NCBI GenBank assembly: GCA_019637075.1
Contig: JAHBWI010000003.1
Span: 1-64,000 of the forward strand
Reading direction: 5' to 3'
DNA: 64,000 bases
Source of the DNA: Nitrospiraceae bacterium
Lineage (GTDB): Bacteria; Nitrospirota; Nitrospiria; Nitrospirales; Nitrospiraceae
The notes under the pieces were generated by a model. It did no database searches. It was not told the DNA's origin and was given only the letters and a program-made list of their open reading frames with translations. This document shows positions 56,044 to 63,356 of the stretch, piece after piece. A program made the translations under genes and the position numbers. Numbering within the stretch: position 1 is the stretch's first letter; each line of letters starts with the position of its first letter.

Positions 56044-56562
56044 ATGGATTCCATCATTCCCCTGATCGGTGCCGGAACGGCGGTGTTTTTGGCGGCGTTG
56101 GCGTGGGAGAGTTTCGGTCGACGGCCGGCTGCGACCACGGCGGTGTCCCCGCTCCCCGCTGGAGTGACGTTCGCAGCGAAACCGATTCTCACCGACCGTG
56201 AAGTACAGCTCTACAATATGCTGCGGCTTGCAGTCGAGGACCGGTACCTGCTGTTTACGCAGATTCCGCTTTGGTGCCTCTTGGACCTGAAGTTGCCGCC
56301 CGGCACTCCGAGGAATGATCTGCTGCGCGAGCTGGCGCTGACACGCGCGACCTTCGTGTTGGTGCATCCCGGCAATCGCTTGGTTGAGAAGGTGGTTCAG
56401 GTGGAGCGGGAGAGCCATGAGGAGCAGCCGGAAGGGGCACGAGATGCGATCTTCCGATCAGCCTTGCAGGCCGCGGGAGTGCAACTCGTGCGACTTCGCG
56501 AGGGCGATGCCTATACGGTACCCGGACTAGTCACTGCGCTCGACCTTGCCGACCCGGAGTAG
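56044..56562 (+). CDS. DUF2726-like membrane-anchored protein
   Basis: 172 residues. One N-terminal membrane span (IPLIGAGTAVFLAALAW) precedes a DUF2726-like domain with the opening LTDREVQLYNMLRLAVEDR and a strand reading FVLVHPGNRLVEKVVQVE. The domain resembles a restriction-nuclease-like fold in relatives, but I see no intact catalytic PD...ExK set. It lies 14 bases after anmK. Function unknown. Confidence 0.72.
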   Translation: MDSIIPLIGAGTAVFLAALAWESFGRRPAATTAVSPLPAGVTFAAKPILTDREVQLYNMLRLAVEDRYLLFTQIPLWCLLDLKLPPGTPRNDLLRELALTRATFVLVHPGNRLVEKVVQVERESHEEQPEGARDAIFRSALQAAGVQLVRLREGDAYTVPGLVTALDLADPE

Positions 56563-56583
56563 TTGCGGGGCTTTTTACTCCGG
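56554..56583. terminator. Bidirectional inverted repeat over two stop codons
   Basis: CCGGAGTA (56554-56561) and TACTCCGG (56576-56583) are perfect inverted repeats. They enclose the stop codons of two convergent genes and a CTTTT stretch. This could terminate transcription in both directions. Confidence 0.5.
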
Positions 56584-57096
56584 CGCACCCGCGTCACCCT
56601 TGGCTGACGCTGCGTCGAGGGCTTTGCGAGCGACCTCAGCTTCCGCGCTGTCCGGATACTGATCCGCCACGCGCTCGAACATAAGGCTGGCCTTCTCGCG
56701 GTTACCCTGTCTGGCGTAAATCTGTCCGATCTTCAGTGTCGAGGCTGCGTGCTTCTGGCTCAGCGGATAGTAGGAAATGACGTTGTAGAAGGATCCCAAG
56801 GCGTCTTTGTATCGCCCGGTGCGGTACTGGCATTCGCCGATCCAATATTGCGCGTTGGCGGCCAGCGCCGATTGCCCGTGGATTTCAAGGAACAGCTTGA
56901 ATCCCTCCAAGGCCGCGTCATAGTCCTTATGGCGAAATTCTTCCATGACGCGATCGTACAGGCGGCGAGATGAGTCCGCGACCTGGGTTTGGGCGGCGAA
57001 TCCCATGGAAACCGGAGCGAGACTCCCGAGGATCAGGAGCGATAGGAATGCCTGGGTTAGAAGGCGATTGCGGGACGTTGATCTTAGCCAGTTCAT
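56575..57096 (-). CDS. Exported TPR protein (YbgF/CpoB-like)
   Basis: About 173 residues with a signal peptide (FLSLLILGSLAPVSMGFAA) and three to four TPR units. These include LYDRVMEEFRHKDYDAALEGF, a unit with ANAQYWIGECQYRTGRYKDAL and one with KIGQIYARQGNREKASLMFE. This matches the C-terminal part of YbgF/CpoB, a Tol-Pal-linked coordinator of outer-membrane constriction and wall synthesis, but the N-terminal coiled coil of that family is missing. GGGGTGG precedes the ATG. Tol-Pal genes are not in the window. Confidence 0.82.
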   Translation of the reverse strand: MNWLRSTSRNRLLTQAFLSLLILGSLAPVSMGFAAQTQVADSSRRLYDRVMEEFRHKDYDAALEGFKLFLEIHGQSALAANAQYWIGECQYRTGRYKDALGSFYNVISYYPLSQKHAASTLKIGQIYARQGNREKASLMFERVADQYPDSAEAEVARKALDAASAKGDAGAPE

Positions 57097-57412
57097 GGAG
57101 CCACCCCTTTGACGTTGTTCGTGCAGGTACTCTCGCAAGGGCAATACCAGGCGGCATATGGAAGAATCGCACCAGAGTGGGAGATAGCATTCAAATTGGC
57201 GACCTATTCTGCAGTTAGCGATTCGTACGGGATCTAGGCCGGGCGAGCAGCGTCGAGTGGACAGAGGCGCAAATCAGACAGGTTTGTACGAAAAGTGTTC
57301 CTGCCGTGGTGAGCCTGAGGTTAGCTTGACAAAATCGCGTTGTTCAATTGATGGTTGTTGTCGCTCTTCGGCGCGAAACCCTGACTGCTGACTTTCCCAG
57401 GGGACAAGCCGC

Positions 57413-58246
57413 ATGGAACGTTCGCCGGACCACCCTTCATTCCGTGCCATGAGAGAGCCGCTTCTCGAGCCACCGTCCAATCCAAAAGGCGGGCGCACTC
57501 TGGTGGTCGACGCGAAGGATCCGCACGCCTATCTCCTGCCGAGCGAGGCGCTGAAGGACGCAACGGAGGCTGACCAGGTGTTCGTGCGTCCCGGTGTCTA
57601 TGAGGACAAGGTGTTCGTGGCTGATCAGCCGGTACGGTTGATCGGAGCCGGGCGTGACCATGTGCAGGTCTTCTGCCGCCGGAGCGGACCGTTGTATCTC
57701 CAGCGGGTGCCTTCGGGACTCATCAGCGGCATCACGTTTCGGTATGTGGGCAGCGACCAACATTCGGCAATGAATCTTCTGGATTCGCAATGCATCGTGA
57801 CGGAATGCCGGGCGATGGAGGGGCTGCTCTCAGGAGTGGTGATCTATGGACCCGAGGCACGCGGGACCTTCATCGATAATGAGGTGTGCTACAACCGGGA
57901 ATCCGGGATCTTTGTCTTTGCCGGCGCACAGCCGCGCGTTGCGCAGAATGCGTGTTTCGGCAACCACCACTTCGGCATGGCGGTCCGCGATCCGGGGAGT
58001 CACCCCGAGTTCGTTCGCAACCACTGTCTCGACAATATGCTGAGTGGCATGTTGCTGTTCCATCATGCGGAAGCGCTGCTACTGAACAACGTCTGCCGGA
58101 ACAATCAACATTGGGGCATAGTGATGACCCCGGAGTGCCGTCCCACCCCGCCAAGAGAAGATCTCGCCGGTGCGAACGAATTGACCCCGAATCCTCGTGG
58201 CCCGATCATTGTGACCGAGCAGCCTCTGGTCGACATCGGGCGCTAG
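57413..58246 (+). CDS. Right-handed beta-helix repeat protein
   Basis: 277 residues with repeated Asn/Gly/hydrophobic rungs of a parallel beta-helix (PbH1/NosD-like). Examples are FIDNEVCYNRESGIFVFAGA, VAQNACFGNHHFGMAV and LLNNVCRNNQHWGIV. An opening segment (RPGVYEDKVFVADQPVRLIG) is typical of such folds. No signal peptide is evident, so it is probably cytoplasmic, unlike secreted pectate-lyase-type proteins. Function unknown. Confidence 0.82.
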   Translation: MERSPDHPSFRAMREPLLEPPSNPKGGRTLVVDAKDPHAYLLPSEALKDATEADQVFVRPGVYEDKVFVADQPVRLIGAGRDHVQVFCRRSGPLYLQRVPSGLISGITFRYVGSDQHSAMNLLDSQCIVTECRAMEGLLSGVVIYGPEARGTFIDNEVCYNRESGIFVFAGAQPRVAQNACFGNHHFGMAVRDPGSHPEFVRNHCLDNMLSGMLLFHHAEALLLNNVCRNNQHWGIVMTPECRPTPPREDLAGANELTPNPRGPIIVTEQPLVDIGR

Positions 58247-58444
58247 CAGGGTGTTGCAGAAGTCCGCCAGCAGCGTTCTCGCATCGCTCAGAGGCTCAAC
58301 GTACGGGCAGAATACGATTTCTTCGCTCGCCGCGGCCTTGCGACGGCCTTTTTGACCACCCTGCGAGCGTTTCTGATTGTCTCTGCGATCTCAAGCAGGG
58401 TTGAGTTTCGAGCTGTCGAAATTGTTTTTCAACAACCTGCTAAG
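58244..58444. repeat. MITE-like non-coding element with terminal inverted repeats
   Basis: About 200 bases with imperfect terminal inverted repeats: the left end TAGCAGGGTGTTGCAGAA and the reverse complement of the right end TTAGCAGGTTGTTGAAAA match over most positions. The inside is non-coding, with a G+C-rich segment containing a GCCGCGGCCTTGCGACGGC-like imperfect palindrome. The left end provides the stop codon of the beta-helix gene. It resembles the REP/MITE style of elements found between genes in Nitrospira, but copies elsewhere were not checked. Confidence 0.5.
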
Positions 58445-58535
58445 GCTCATGATGCAGCATGAAACCCTAGGCAGGCCAAAGCGGAGGTCGGTAGGCTGAG
58501 AGTGTACGACCCAATCAGGGAAAGGAGGGGATAAG

Positions 58536-59465
58536 CTAGTGTTGCGCACCCGCGATGCTGTGGAACTGGAAGCCGCTTCCTCCCCGCTGCTTGGCCCCAT
58601 ACATGGCGGCATCCGCGTGCTTGAGCAATCCATCGATGTTCTGGTCGTCCAGCGGGTAGAGCGTAATGCCGATGCTGACTCCGATCGACACGCGATGGGG
58701 CCCGAGTTCGAAGGGGGTCGACAAGGAATCGACGATCCGCTTTGCGACCACCGTCACATCCGATTCTCCCGACACACCTTCCAGGATTGCCGTGAACTCA
58801 TCGCCGCCCATGCGAGCGACCGTGTCGACCTCGCGCACACAAGTCTTCAGGCGTTCCGATACCATCGTGAGCAGCTGATCTCCGACGTCGTGCCCCAGCG
58901 TGTCATTGACAGCTTTGAACCGATCGAGGTCCAGCAGGAGGATGGCCAGTGGCTGATCCTTGCGTTTGCTGCGGGCCATAGCATGGATCAGACGGTCTCG
59001 GAACAGGGTGCGGTTGACCAAGCCGGTCAGTTGGTCGTATTGAGCCAGATAGGTCAATCGCTCTTGCGCGCGTTTGCGTTCAATGGCGTAAAGAATCGAT
59101 CGGGCGAGCACATCGCCACCGCCCTGGCCCTTCACTAAGTAGTCCTGCGCCCCACGCTGAACGGCCTGCAAGGCGAGCGGATGATCGTCGTGGCCGCTCA
59201 GCACGACGACCGGAACGCCTGGTCCCGTCGCCAACACCTGCGTCACGGTGCCGAGACCATGCGTGTCGGGCAACGACAGGTCGAGGAGGACGACGTCGAA
59301 GCGGTCACGTCCCAGCAGCGCCAAACCTTCGGCGAGGACCGGTGCGTGGGTGACCGCAAAGTGGTCGGCCGCCCACTCCTCCAACAAATCTTGGGTCAAT
59401 TGCGCATCGACGGGATTGTCTTCCACGAGCAGGACTTTGATCGTGGGGCGCGAAGGCTGCGTCAT
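58536..59465 (-). CDS. Response regulator-diguanylate cyclase (REC-GGDEF)
   Basis: About 309 residues. A CheY-like receiver domain (IKVLLVEDNPVDAQLT, phospho-acceptor Asp in VVLLDLSLPD, conserved Lys in DYLVKGQ) is followed by a GGDEF domain with DQLTGLVNRTLF and active site RMGGDEFTAIL. The inhibitory site RxxD (REVD) lies five residues before GGDEF, so product feedback is expected. It makes cyclic di-GMP from two GTP; two PilZ receptor proteins are encoded in this window. Its sensor kinase is not visible nearby. An ATG earlier at 59543 is possible but less likely. Confidence 0.93.
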   Translation of the reverse strand: MTQPSRPTIKVLLVEDNPVDAQLTQDLLEEWAADHFAVTHAPVLAEGLALLGRDRFDVVLLDLSLPDTHGLGTVTQVLATGPGVPVVVLSGHDDHPLALQAVQRGAQDYLVKGQGGGDVLARSILYAIERKRAQERLTYLAQYDQLTGLVNRTLFRDRLIHAMARSKRKDQPLAILLLDLDRFKAVNDTLGHDVGDQLLTMVSERLKTCVREVDTVARMGGDEFTAILEGVSGESDVTVVAKRIVDSLSTPFELGPHRVSIGVSIGITLYPLDDQNIDGLLKHADAAMYGAKQRGGSGFQFHSIAGAQH

Positions 59466-59619
59466 CGTACCTCGGTTCAATTCATTGCATCGAAGGCACA
59501 GCAGGGCCTTGGCCAGGAGTATAGCGGAATTGGGGACGCTCACAAAGAAATTGACCTAAATCCTGAAAGGCACGAGGGGAGTCGTCGAATGGGGGAGGGG
59601 ATGCAGCCCGGGTCGGAGG

Positions 59620-59820
59620 CTAATTCACAGGCTTTTCCGCAATGTACTCCATATACTTCCAGAGTTGTTTGGCCTCCTCTTCGCTGAGGACGACGGGGGT
59701 ATTGTTGGCGGCTCCGCTGAAATAGACCTTCACGGTCGTGCTGTCGCCCCACACCTGGCACTCGCAATGGGTCACCGCGTCCAGGTTCAATGCACGATTC
59801 CCAACCCTCACGTAATGCAC
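59620..59820 (-). CDS. Small conserved protein, 66 residues
   Basis: Starts with GTG at 59820, preceded by AAGGAGG six bases upstream, a strong ribosome binding site. The product MHYVRVGNRALNLDAVTHCE looks like a compact beta-rich domain. It continues VYFSGAANNTPVVLSEEEAK and ends in a short helix. Such small proteins with an opening strand VRVGNxxLNLDxV resemble single-domain DNA- or protein-binding modules, but I cannot name a family. Confidence 0.75.
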   Translation of the reverse strand: MHYVRVGNRALNLDAVTHCECQVWGDSTTVKVYFSGAANNTPVVLSEEEAKQLWKYMEYIAEKPVN

Positions 59821-60217
59821 GGGGCGCCTCCTTGAGAAGAATCCGGCCTGCAGGTGTCTCGGTATGATTCTAGCAGCTCGCCCTCAGAGGTAAAGGAATA
59901 GTCACGTTCTTCTCCCTGTCTTCTGCGTGCCACTGCCGTCGCTCTGTTTGGGAGTTGCCCTGCCAACCACCTCATGGAACAACGGCCACAAACCGGCAGG
60001 GCGACAATCTGCGGCTGTTGATTGTCGAAAAGCGGCTGAGCTCAGAGAGCCCCCACGAAGGTGGGGGAGGATTCGGAATTGCAAGTGCTCGACCTCTCAG
60101 GCATTGCGCAATCTTGTTCACCAATGGGCATGGCATGGATTCTGCGCTAAGAGCCCATGCCGAATGCAACCCGAAAGCGCAGCATAAGACCAAGCCAACC
60201 AGTTGTGTGGAGGCCTT
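59821..60217. other. Intergenic leader of the lytic transglycosylase gene
   Basis: About 400 bases without a supportable gene. It carries two neat hairpins listed separately. Neither resembles a riboswitch I can name. Confidence 0.4.
60002..60067 (+). promoter_or_regulatory. Two hairpins in the leader of the transglycosylase gene
   Basis: CGACAATC (60002-60009) pairs with GATTGTCG (60020-60027) around a ten-base loop. CCCCCAC (60050-60056) pairs with GTGGGGG (60061-60067) around a GAAG loop. Both stems are perfect and only 22 bases apart, suggesting a structured 5' leader or small RNA. Confidence 0.4.
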
Positions 60218-60220
60218 ATG

Positions 60221-61000
60221 ATGACTGTTCGAGCGGGACAAGGATCTCATGAAATCGACCCTATGCGAGAAGTGGAGGGCCACGCGGATCAAGGTCGGAC
60301 TGACCGCCAACCAGTTGTGTGGGCCGCGCCGTTGGCAATGTTGGGGATGATGGCTCTTGCCGACCCGGCTCAGGCCGGGAACGAGATCTACGAATCCCTT
60401 GGGCCCGGCGGGACATTGGAAATGACGAATGTCCCGGTAGACGATCGTTTTGAACCGGCTATGCCAAAGGTCCGCCGATTGCGCGCCCGAGCCTCTGCCG
60501 AGGAGGTGGAATTGGCGGTAGAACGCCATGCGTGGCAATTCAAGCTGCATCCCGCACTACTCTTGGCGGTAATTAAGGCCGAATCCGATTTCAATCCGAC
60601 CGTAATTTCACCGTCGGGAGCCATTGGGTTGATGCAGTTGATTCCGGAGACCGCGATCCGGCACGGCGTGCGGAATCTTTACGACACCGACGACAACATT
60701 CGTGGCGGGGCACGGCACCTGCGCTACTTACTCGACCGATTCAACGGGAACGTGCGGTTGGCTGTCGCGGCCTACAATGCGGGGGAGCGGCGGGTGGAAC
60801 GCTATCATGCGATTCCTCCCTACCGGGAGACCCGCGACTATGTTAGGAAAGTCATGATCTACTACAAGAGTTTCCGGGGGCATTATCAAGCTAATCCCGG
60901 CCGTGCTGTCGTGCTGGCGATTCAGCACCAACCGCTTCAGCTGCAATCGCTCGTCATGGCCGATGTATCCCGTCCCAACCGAGGGGCCGTAGGAAAGTAA
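60221..61000 (+). CDS. Soluble lytic transglycosylase (SLT domain)
   Basis: About 259 residues. The N-terminal region has a hydrophobic segment (WAAPLAMLGMMALADPAQA) that serves as a signal peptide, and a short DUF4124-like part (NEIYESLGPGGTLEMTNVP). The catalytic SLT domain carries the active-site Glu in VIKAESDFNP, GLMQLIPET and AAYNAGERRV. It cleaves the glycan strand of peptidoglycan to 1,6-anhydro-MurNAc ends, the substrate type for AnmK encoded upstream. I chose ATG 60221, seven bases after GGAGG. Confidence 0.92.
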   Translation: MTVRAGQGSHEIDPMREVEGHADQGRTDRQPVVWAAPLAMLGMMALADPAQAGNEIYESLGPGGTLEMTNVPVDDRFEPAMPKVRRLRARASAEEVELAVERHAWQFKLHPALLLAVIKAESDFNPTVISPSGAIGLMQLIPETAIRHGVRNLYDTDDNIRGGARHLRYLLDRFNGNVRLAVAAYNAGERRVERYHAIPPYRETRDYVRKVMIYYKSFRGHYQANPGRAVVLAIQHQPLQLQSLVMADVSRPNRGAVGK

Positions 61001-61250
61001 GGAGAATTCACCCAATCTCCGGGGAGAATGGGAACGGGAGGATTCTGCAAAAGCGTTTGAAGCGACGCTACGACAATCTCGTGCATCGGGTCTGTGCGCA
61101 GGGCACGGCATCACGGCGCGGGGCGCTGCCAATGCTAAGGAAAATCTTTTTAGTTGTTGCGATCCTCGGCTCAAATGGAAAGATAAGGTCTACGAGCGAC
61201 TCATGCCGCCATTCGTCACGGCGGGGGCTTGGCATGCGTGCGTATTTTAG
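61001..61250. other. Unclear sequence before the MEDS pseudogene
   Basis: About 250 bases. A frame ending in TAG at 61248-61250 has a somewhat protein-like composition (for example NLFSCCDPRLKWKDKVYERL). An overlapping frame starting at 61057 is also open, so I cannot decide whether either is coding. It may be further decayed sequence of the neighbouring pseudogene region. Confidence 0.3.
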
Positions 61251-61760
61251 GATGGAATCCTATTAAGCCATGCACAGAATCTGAGACCTCAGTGTTTGGT
61301 GTACGAAGGCTCCTGTGCCGTGCATCTTCCGGCGCTGACCGCCATGATTCGCCGACAACTCGACAACAACTATCTGTATCTAAATATCCTCGCATGGTGA
61401 TCGGCATACCCTCTTATCTCTACGCCGCGGGCGTAAACGTGCAGAGAGAAGCGAGGGGGGAGCCTCGTTCTTTCCTCCGAGCAGGCGCATCTCACCAACG
61501 GCGACTTTGATATCGATCGCATGTTGAAACTTCCGCGAGATGCCGTGAAGCAGGCATTGGCCGACGGCTATGCCGGCCTGTGGGCGACGGTGGACTCGAG
61601 CCGGGAGTATGGTCCGCAGCAGGACTTTTCAAGACTTCTTGAAAATCAACGACGGCTTGAAGAGGTCTTGCAGGAGCAGCCCGCACTTCGTGCGCTGTGC
61701 CAGTATCATGCGGATACGTTGAGGCGCGAGGTGTCAGCACGGCCTGATGACGCACAGTAG
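61251..61760 (+). pseudogene. Frameshifted MEDS (DcmR-type sensory) domain gene
   Basis: The protein can be read across three pieces: HLPALTAMIRRQLDNNYLYL in one frame, MVIGIPSYLYAAGVNVQRE in another, and SLVLSSEQAHLTNGDFDIDR, GYAGLWATVDSSREYG and LCQYHADTLRREV back in the first. Together they match MEDS domains, sensory modules named from methanogens, methylotrophs and DcmR. The first break is one missing base near 61386; the second is one extra G in the run 61455-61460. They cancel each other. The start is also missing, because a stop lies at 61248. It is probably a dying gene, though sequencing error at the G-run cannot be excluded. Confidence 0.7.
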
Positions 61761-61939
61761 ATATTTGTCATGAGCGCCCCTCTCAAGAAAATCCTCGCTA
61801 CGTCCCCGCCGGCTAGCTTAGGATTTTCAGGCCAGCGTCCCGAAAGCTCGACGTGGCGCCTGCGGCACCCGCAGTTAGGCTCCCCGTTTTTCACCCCTTC
61901 TGAGTTCCAATTTCCGGAACGCCGCCTTCCCATTCCTGA

Positions 61940-62155
61940 TGTGCCAGCAGCAGTCGATATTTAGACCGTGTAGGAGCTTGGACGGAGCAAGACCATTTTG
62001 ACGGTGATGTGCGGTACGCCCACCATCATTCGGAGAGTTTGCGTGCTCGCGTGGAGATCTTGGATCGTATTCTCGTGGAAGTGAGCACAGTTTTAGCACA
62101 GTCGCCTACTCATGCGACTCCGCGGCCTGGGAGTGAATCGGTTCTAAGTGGTTGA
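61940..62155 (+). pseudogene. Possible gene remnant before the initiator tRNA
   Basis: A frame of 71 residues with no good start codon but a protein-like sequence (YLDRVGAWTEQDHFDGDVRY, then SLRARVEILDRILVEV). It follows a stop at 61937-61939 and may be the 3' end of a gene whose 5' end has been lost. No family recognised. Confidence 0.3.
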
Positions 62156-62173
62156 GGAAGAAGGGGAGAAGGT

Positions 62174-62250
<77 letters not shown>

Positions 62251-62255
62251 GTCGG

Positions 62256-62285
62256 ATACTAGCAGGCACATGAAACGAGAGTCAA
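62256..62285 (-). promoter_or_regulatory. Promoter of initiator tRNA
   Basis: On the minus strand TTGACT (62280-62285) and TAGTAT (62256-62261) are 18 bases apart, immediately before the tRNA. Transcription would start within or just upstream of the mature 5' end, so the leader is very short. Confidence 0.6.
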
Positions 62286-62336
62286 GGAAGCCGATGGCCC
62301 ATTGAATTCGGCGGAGCGGAATGCTAAAGCCTCCGC

Positions 62337-63287
62337 ATGCGAATCGTTTTCATGGGCACACCTGAGTTCGCCGTTCCGTCCCTTGAGGCGCTGCTTGCCT
62401 CACCACATCAGGTGGTCGGCGTCGTCACACAGCCCGACCGTCCCAAGGGGCGCGGGCAGGACGTTGTCGATTCACCCATCAAGCAGATCTGTCTCAGAGA
62501 GCACATCCCGTTTCTCCAGCCGACGAAAATGAAAGACCCCGCATTTCTGGAGGCGTTGCGCGCGTGGCAGCCGGACATCATTACGGTGACCGCGTTCGGT
62601 CGCATTTTGCCTCCGGCGGTGTTGAACCTTCCGCCCAATGGCTGTGTGAACGTTCATGGATCGTTGCTCCCGAAATACCGGGGAGCCGGTCCGGTTCAAT
62701 GGGCCATCATTCGCGGCGAGCAGGAAACCGGGATCACAACCATGCTTATGGACGAAGGCATGGATACCGGTGCGATGTTGTTGCAGGAGGCCATCCCTAT
62801 CGAACCGGATGACACAGCCGGGACATTAGCCCCCAGGCTGGCGAAGATCGGCGGACGGCTATTGGTTGAAACCTTGCGGCAATTGGAAGCCGGCACGTTG
62901 ATACCGCGGCAGCAGGACCATGCCCAGGCTACAATGGCGCCGATCTTGAAAAAAGAAGACGGCGCGGTGGATTGGACCTTAAGCGCCGTTGACATCGGCA
63001 ATCGCATTCGAGGACTTTCTCCATGGCCTGGGGCCTATACGGATTGCAACGGCGAGCGATGGAGCCTGTGGCGCGTGGCCGTTCGGTCGGAGGCGGCCGG
63101 TGGGCCGCCCGGCACAGTCACGGGTGTGACCAAAGAGGCGGTCGATGTCGCGACCGGTGGGGGAACCATTCGCTTGGTGGAGATTCAGCCGGCGAATAGT
63201 CGCCGCATGACGATGGCCCAATACCTGGCAGGCCATCGTCTTGTGCTCGGCACGATCCTCGGCAATGCGCTCAAACCGAAAGGCTAG
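62337..63287 (+). CDS. fmt: Methionyl-tRNA formyltransferase
   Basis: 316-residue enzyme that formylates Met on initiator tRNA using 10-formyl-THF. The N-terminal MRIVFMGTPEFAVPSLEALL, the catalytic NVHGSLLPKYRGAGPVQWAI with the Asn-His pair, and the C-terminal oligonucleotide-binding domain (KKEDGAVDWTLSAVDIGNRI) are complete. It lies 87 bases from, and divergent to, the gene for the initiator tRNA it modifies. rsmB follows, as in many bacteria. Confidence 0.97.
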   Translation: MRIVFMGTPEFAVPSLEALLASPHQVVGVVTQPDRPKGRGQDVVDSPIKQICLREHIPFLQPTKMKDPAFLEALRAWQPDIITVTAFGRILPPAVLNLPPNGCVNVHGSLLPKYRGAGPVQWAIIRGEQETGITTMLMDEGMDTGAMLLQEAIPIEPDDTAGTLAPRLAKIGGRLLVETLRQLEAGTLIPRQQDHAQATMAPILKKEDGAVDWTLSAVDIGNRIRGLSPWPGAYTDCNGERWSLWRVAVRSEAAGGPPGTVTGVTKEAVDVATGGGTIRLVEIQPANSRRMTMAQYLAGHRLVLGTILGNALKPKG

Positions 63288-63356
63288 TCGACCGGCTCGA
63301 GCAATGGTGCCCATTCCAGTCCTATCGATCAGATATCAGACGTTCAATTCCCTCCT

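Noticed and set aside
60002-60240. Possible riboswitch upstream of the lytic transglycosylase
   Set aside because: The hairpins do not match the conserved core of cyclic-di-GMP, cobalamin, TPP or other riboswitches I know, so only hairpins are reported.
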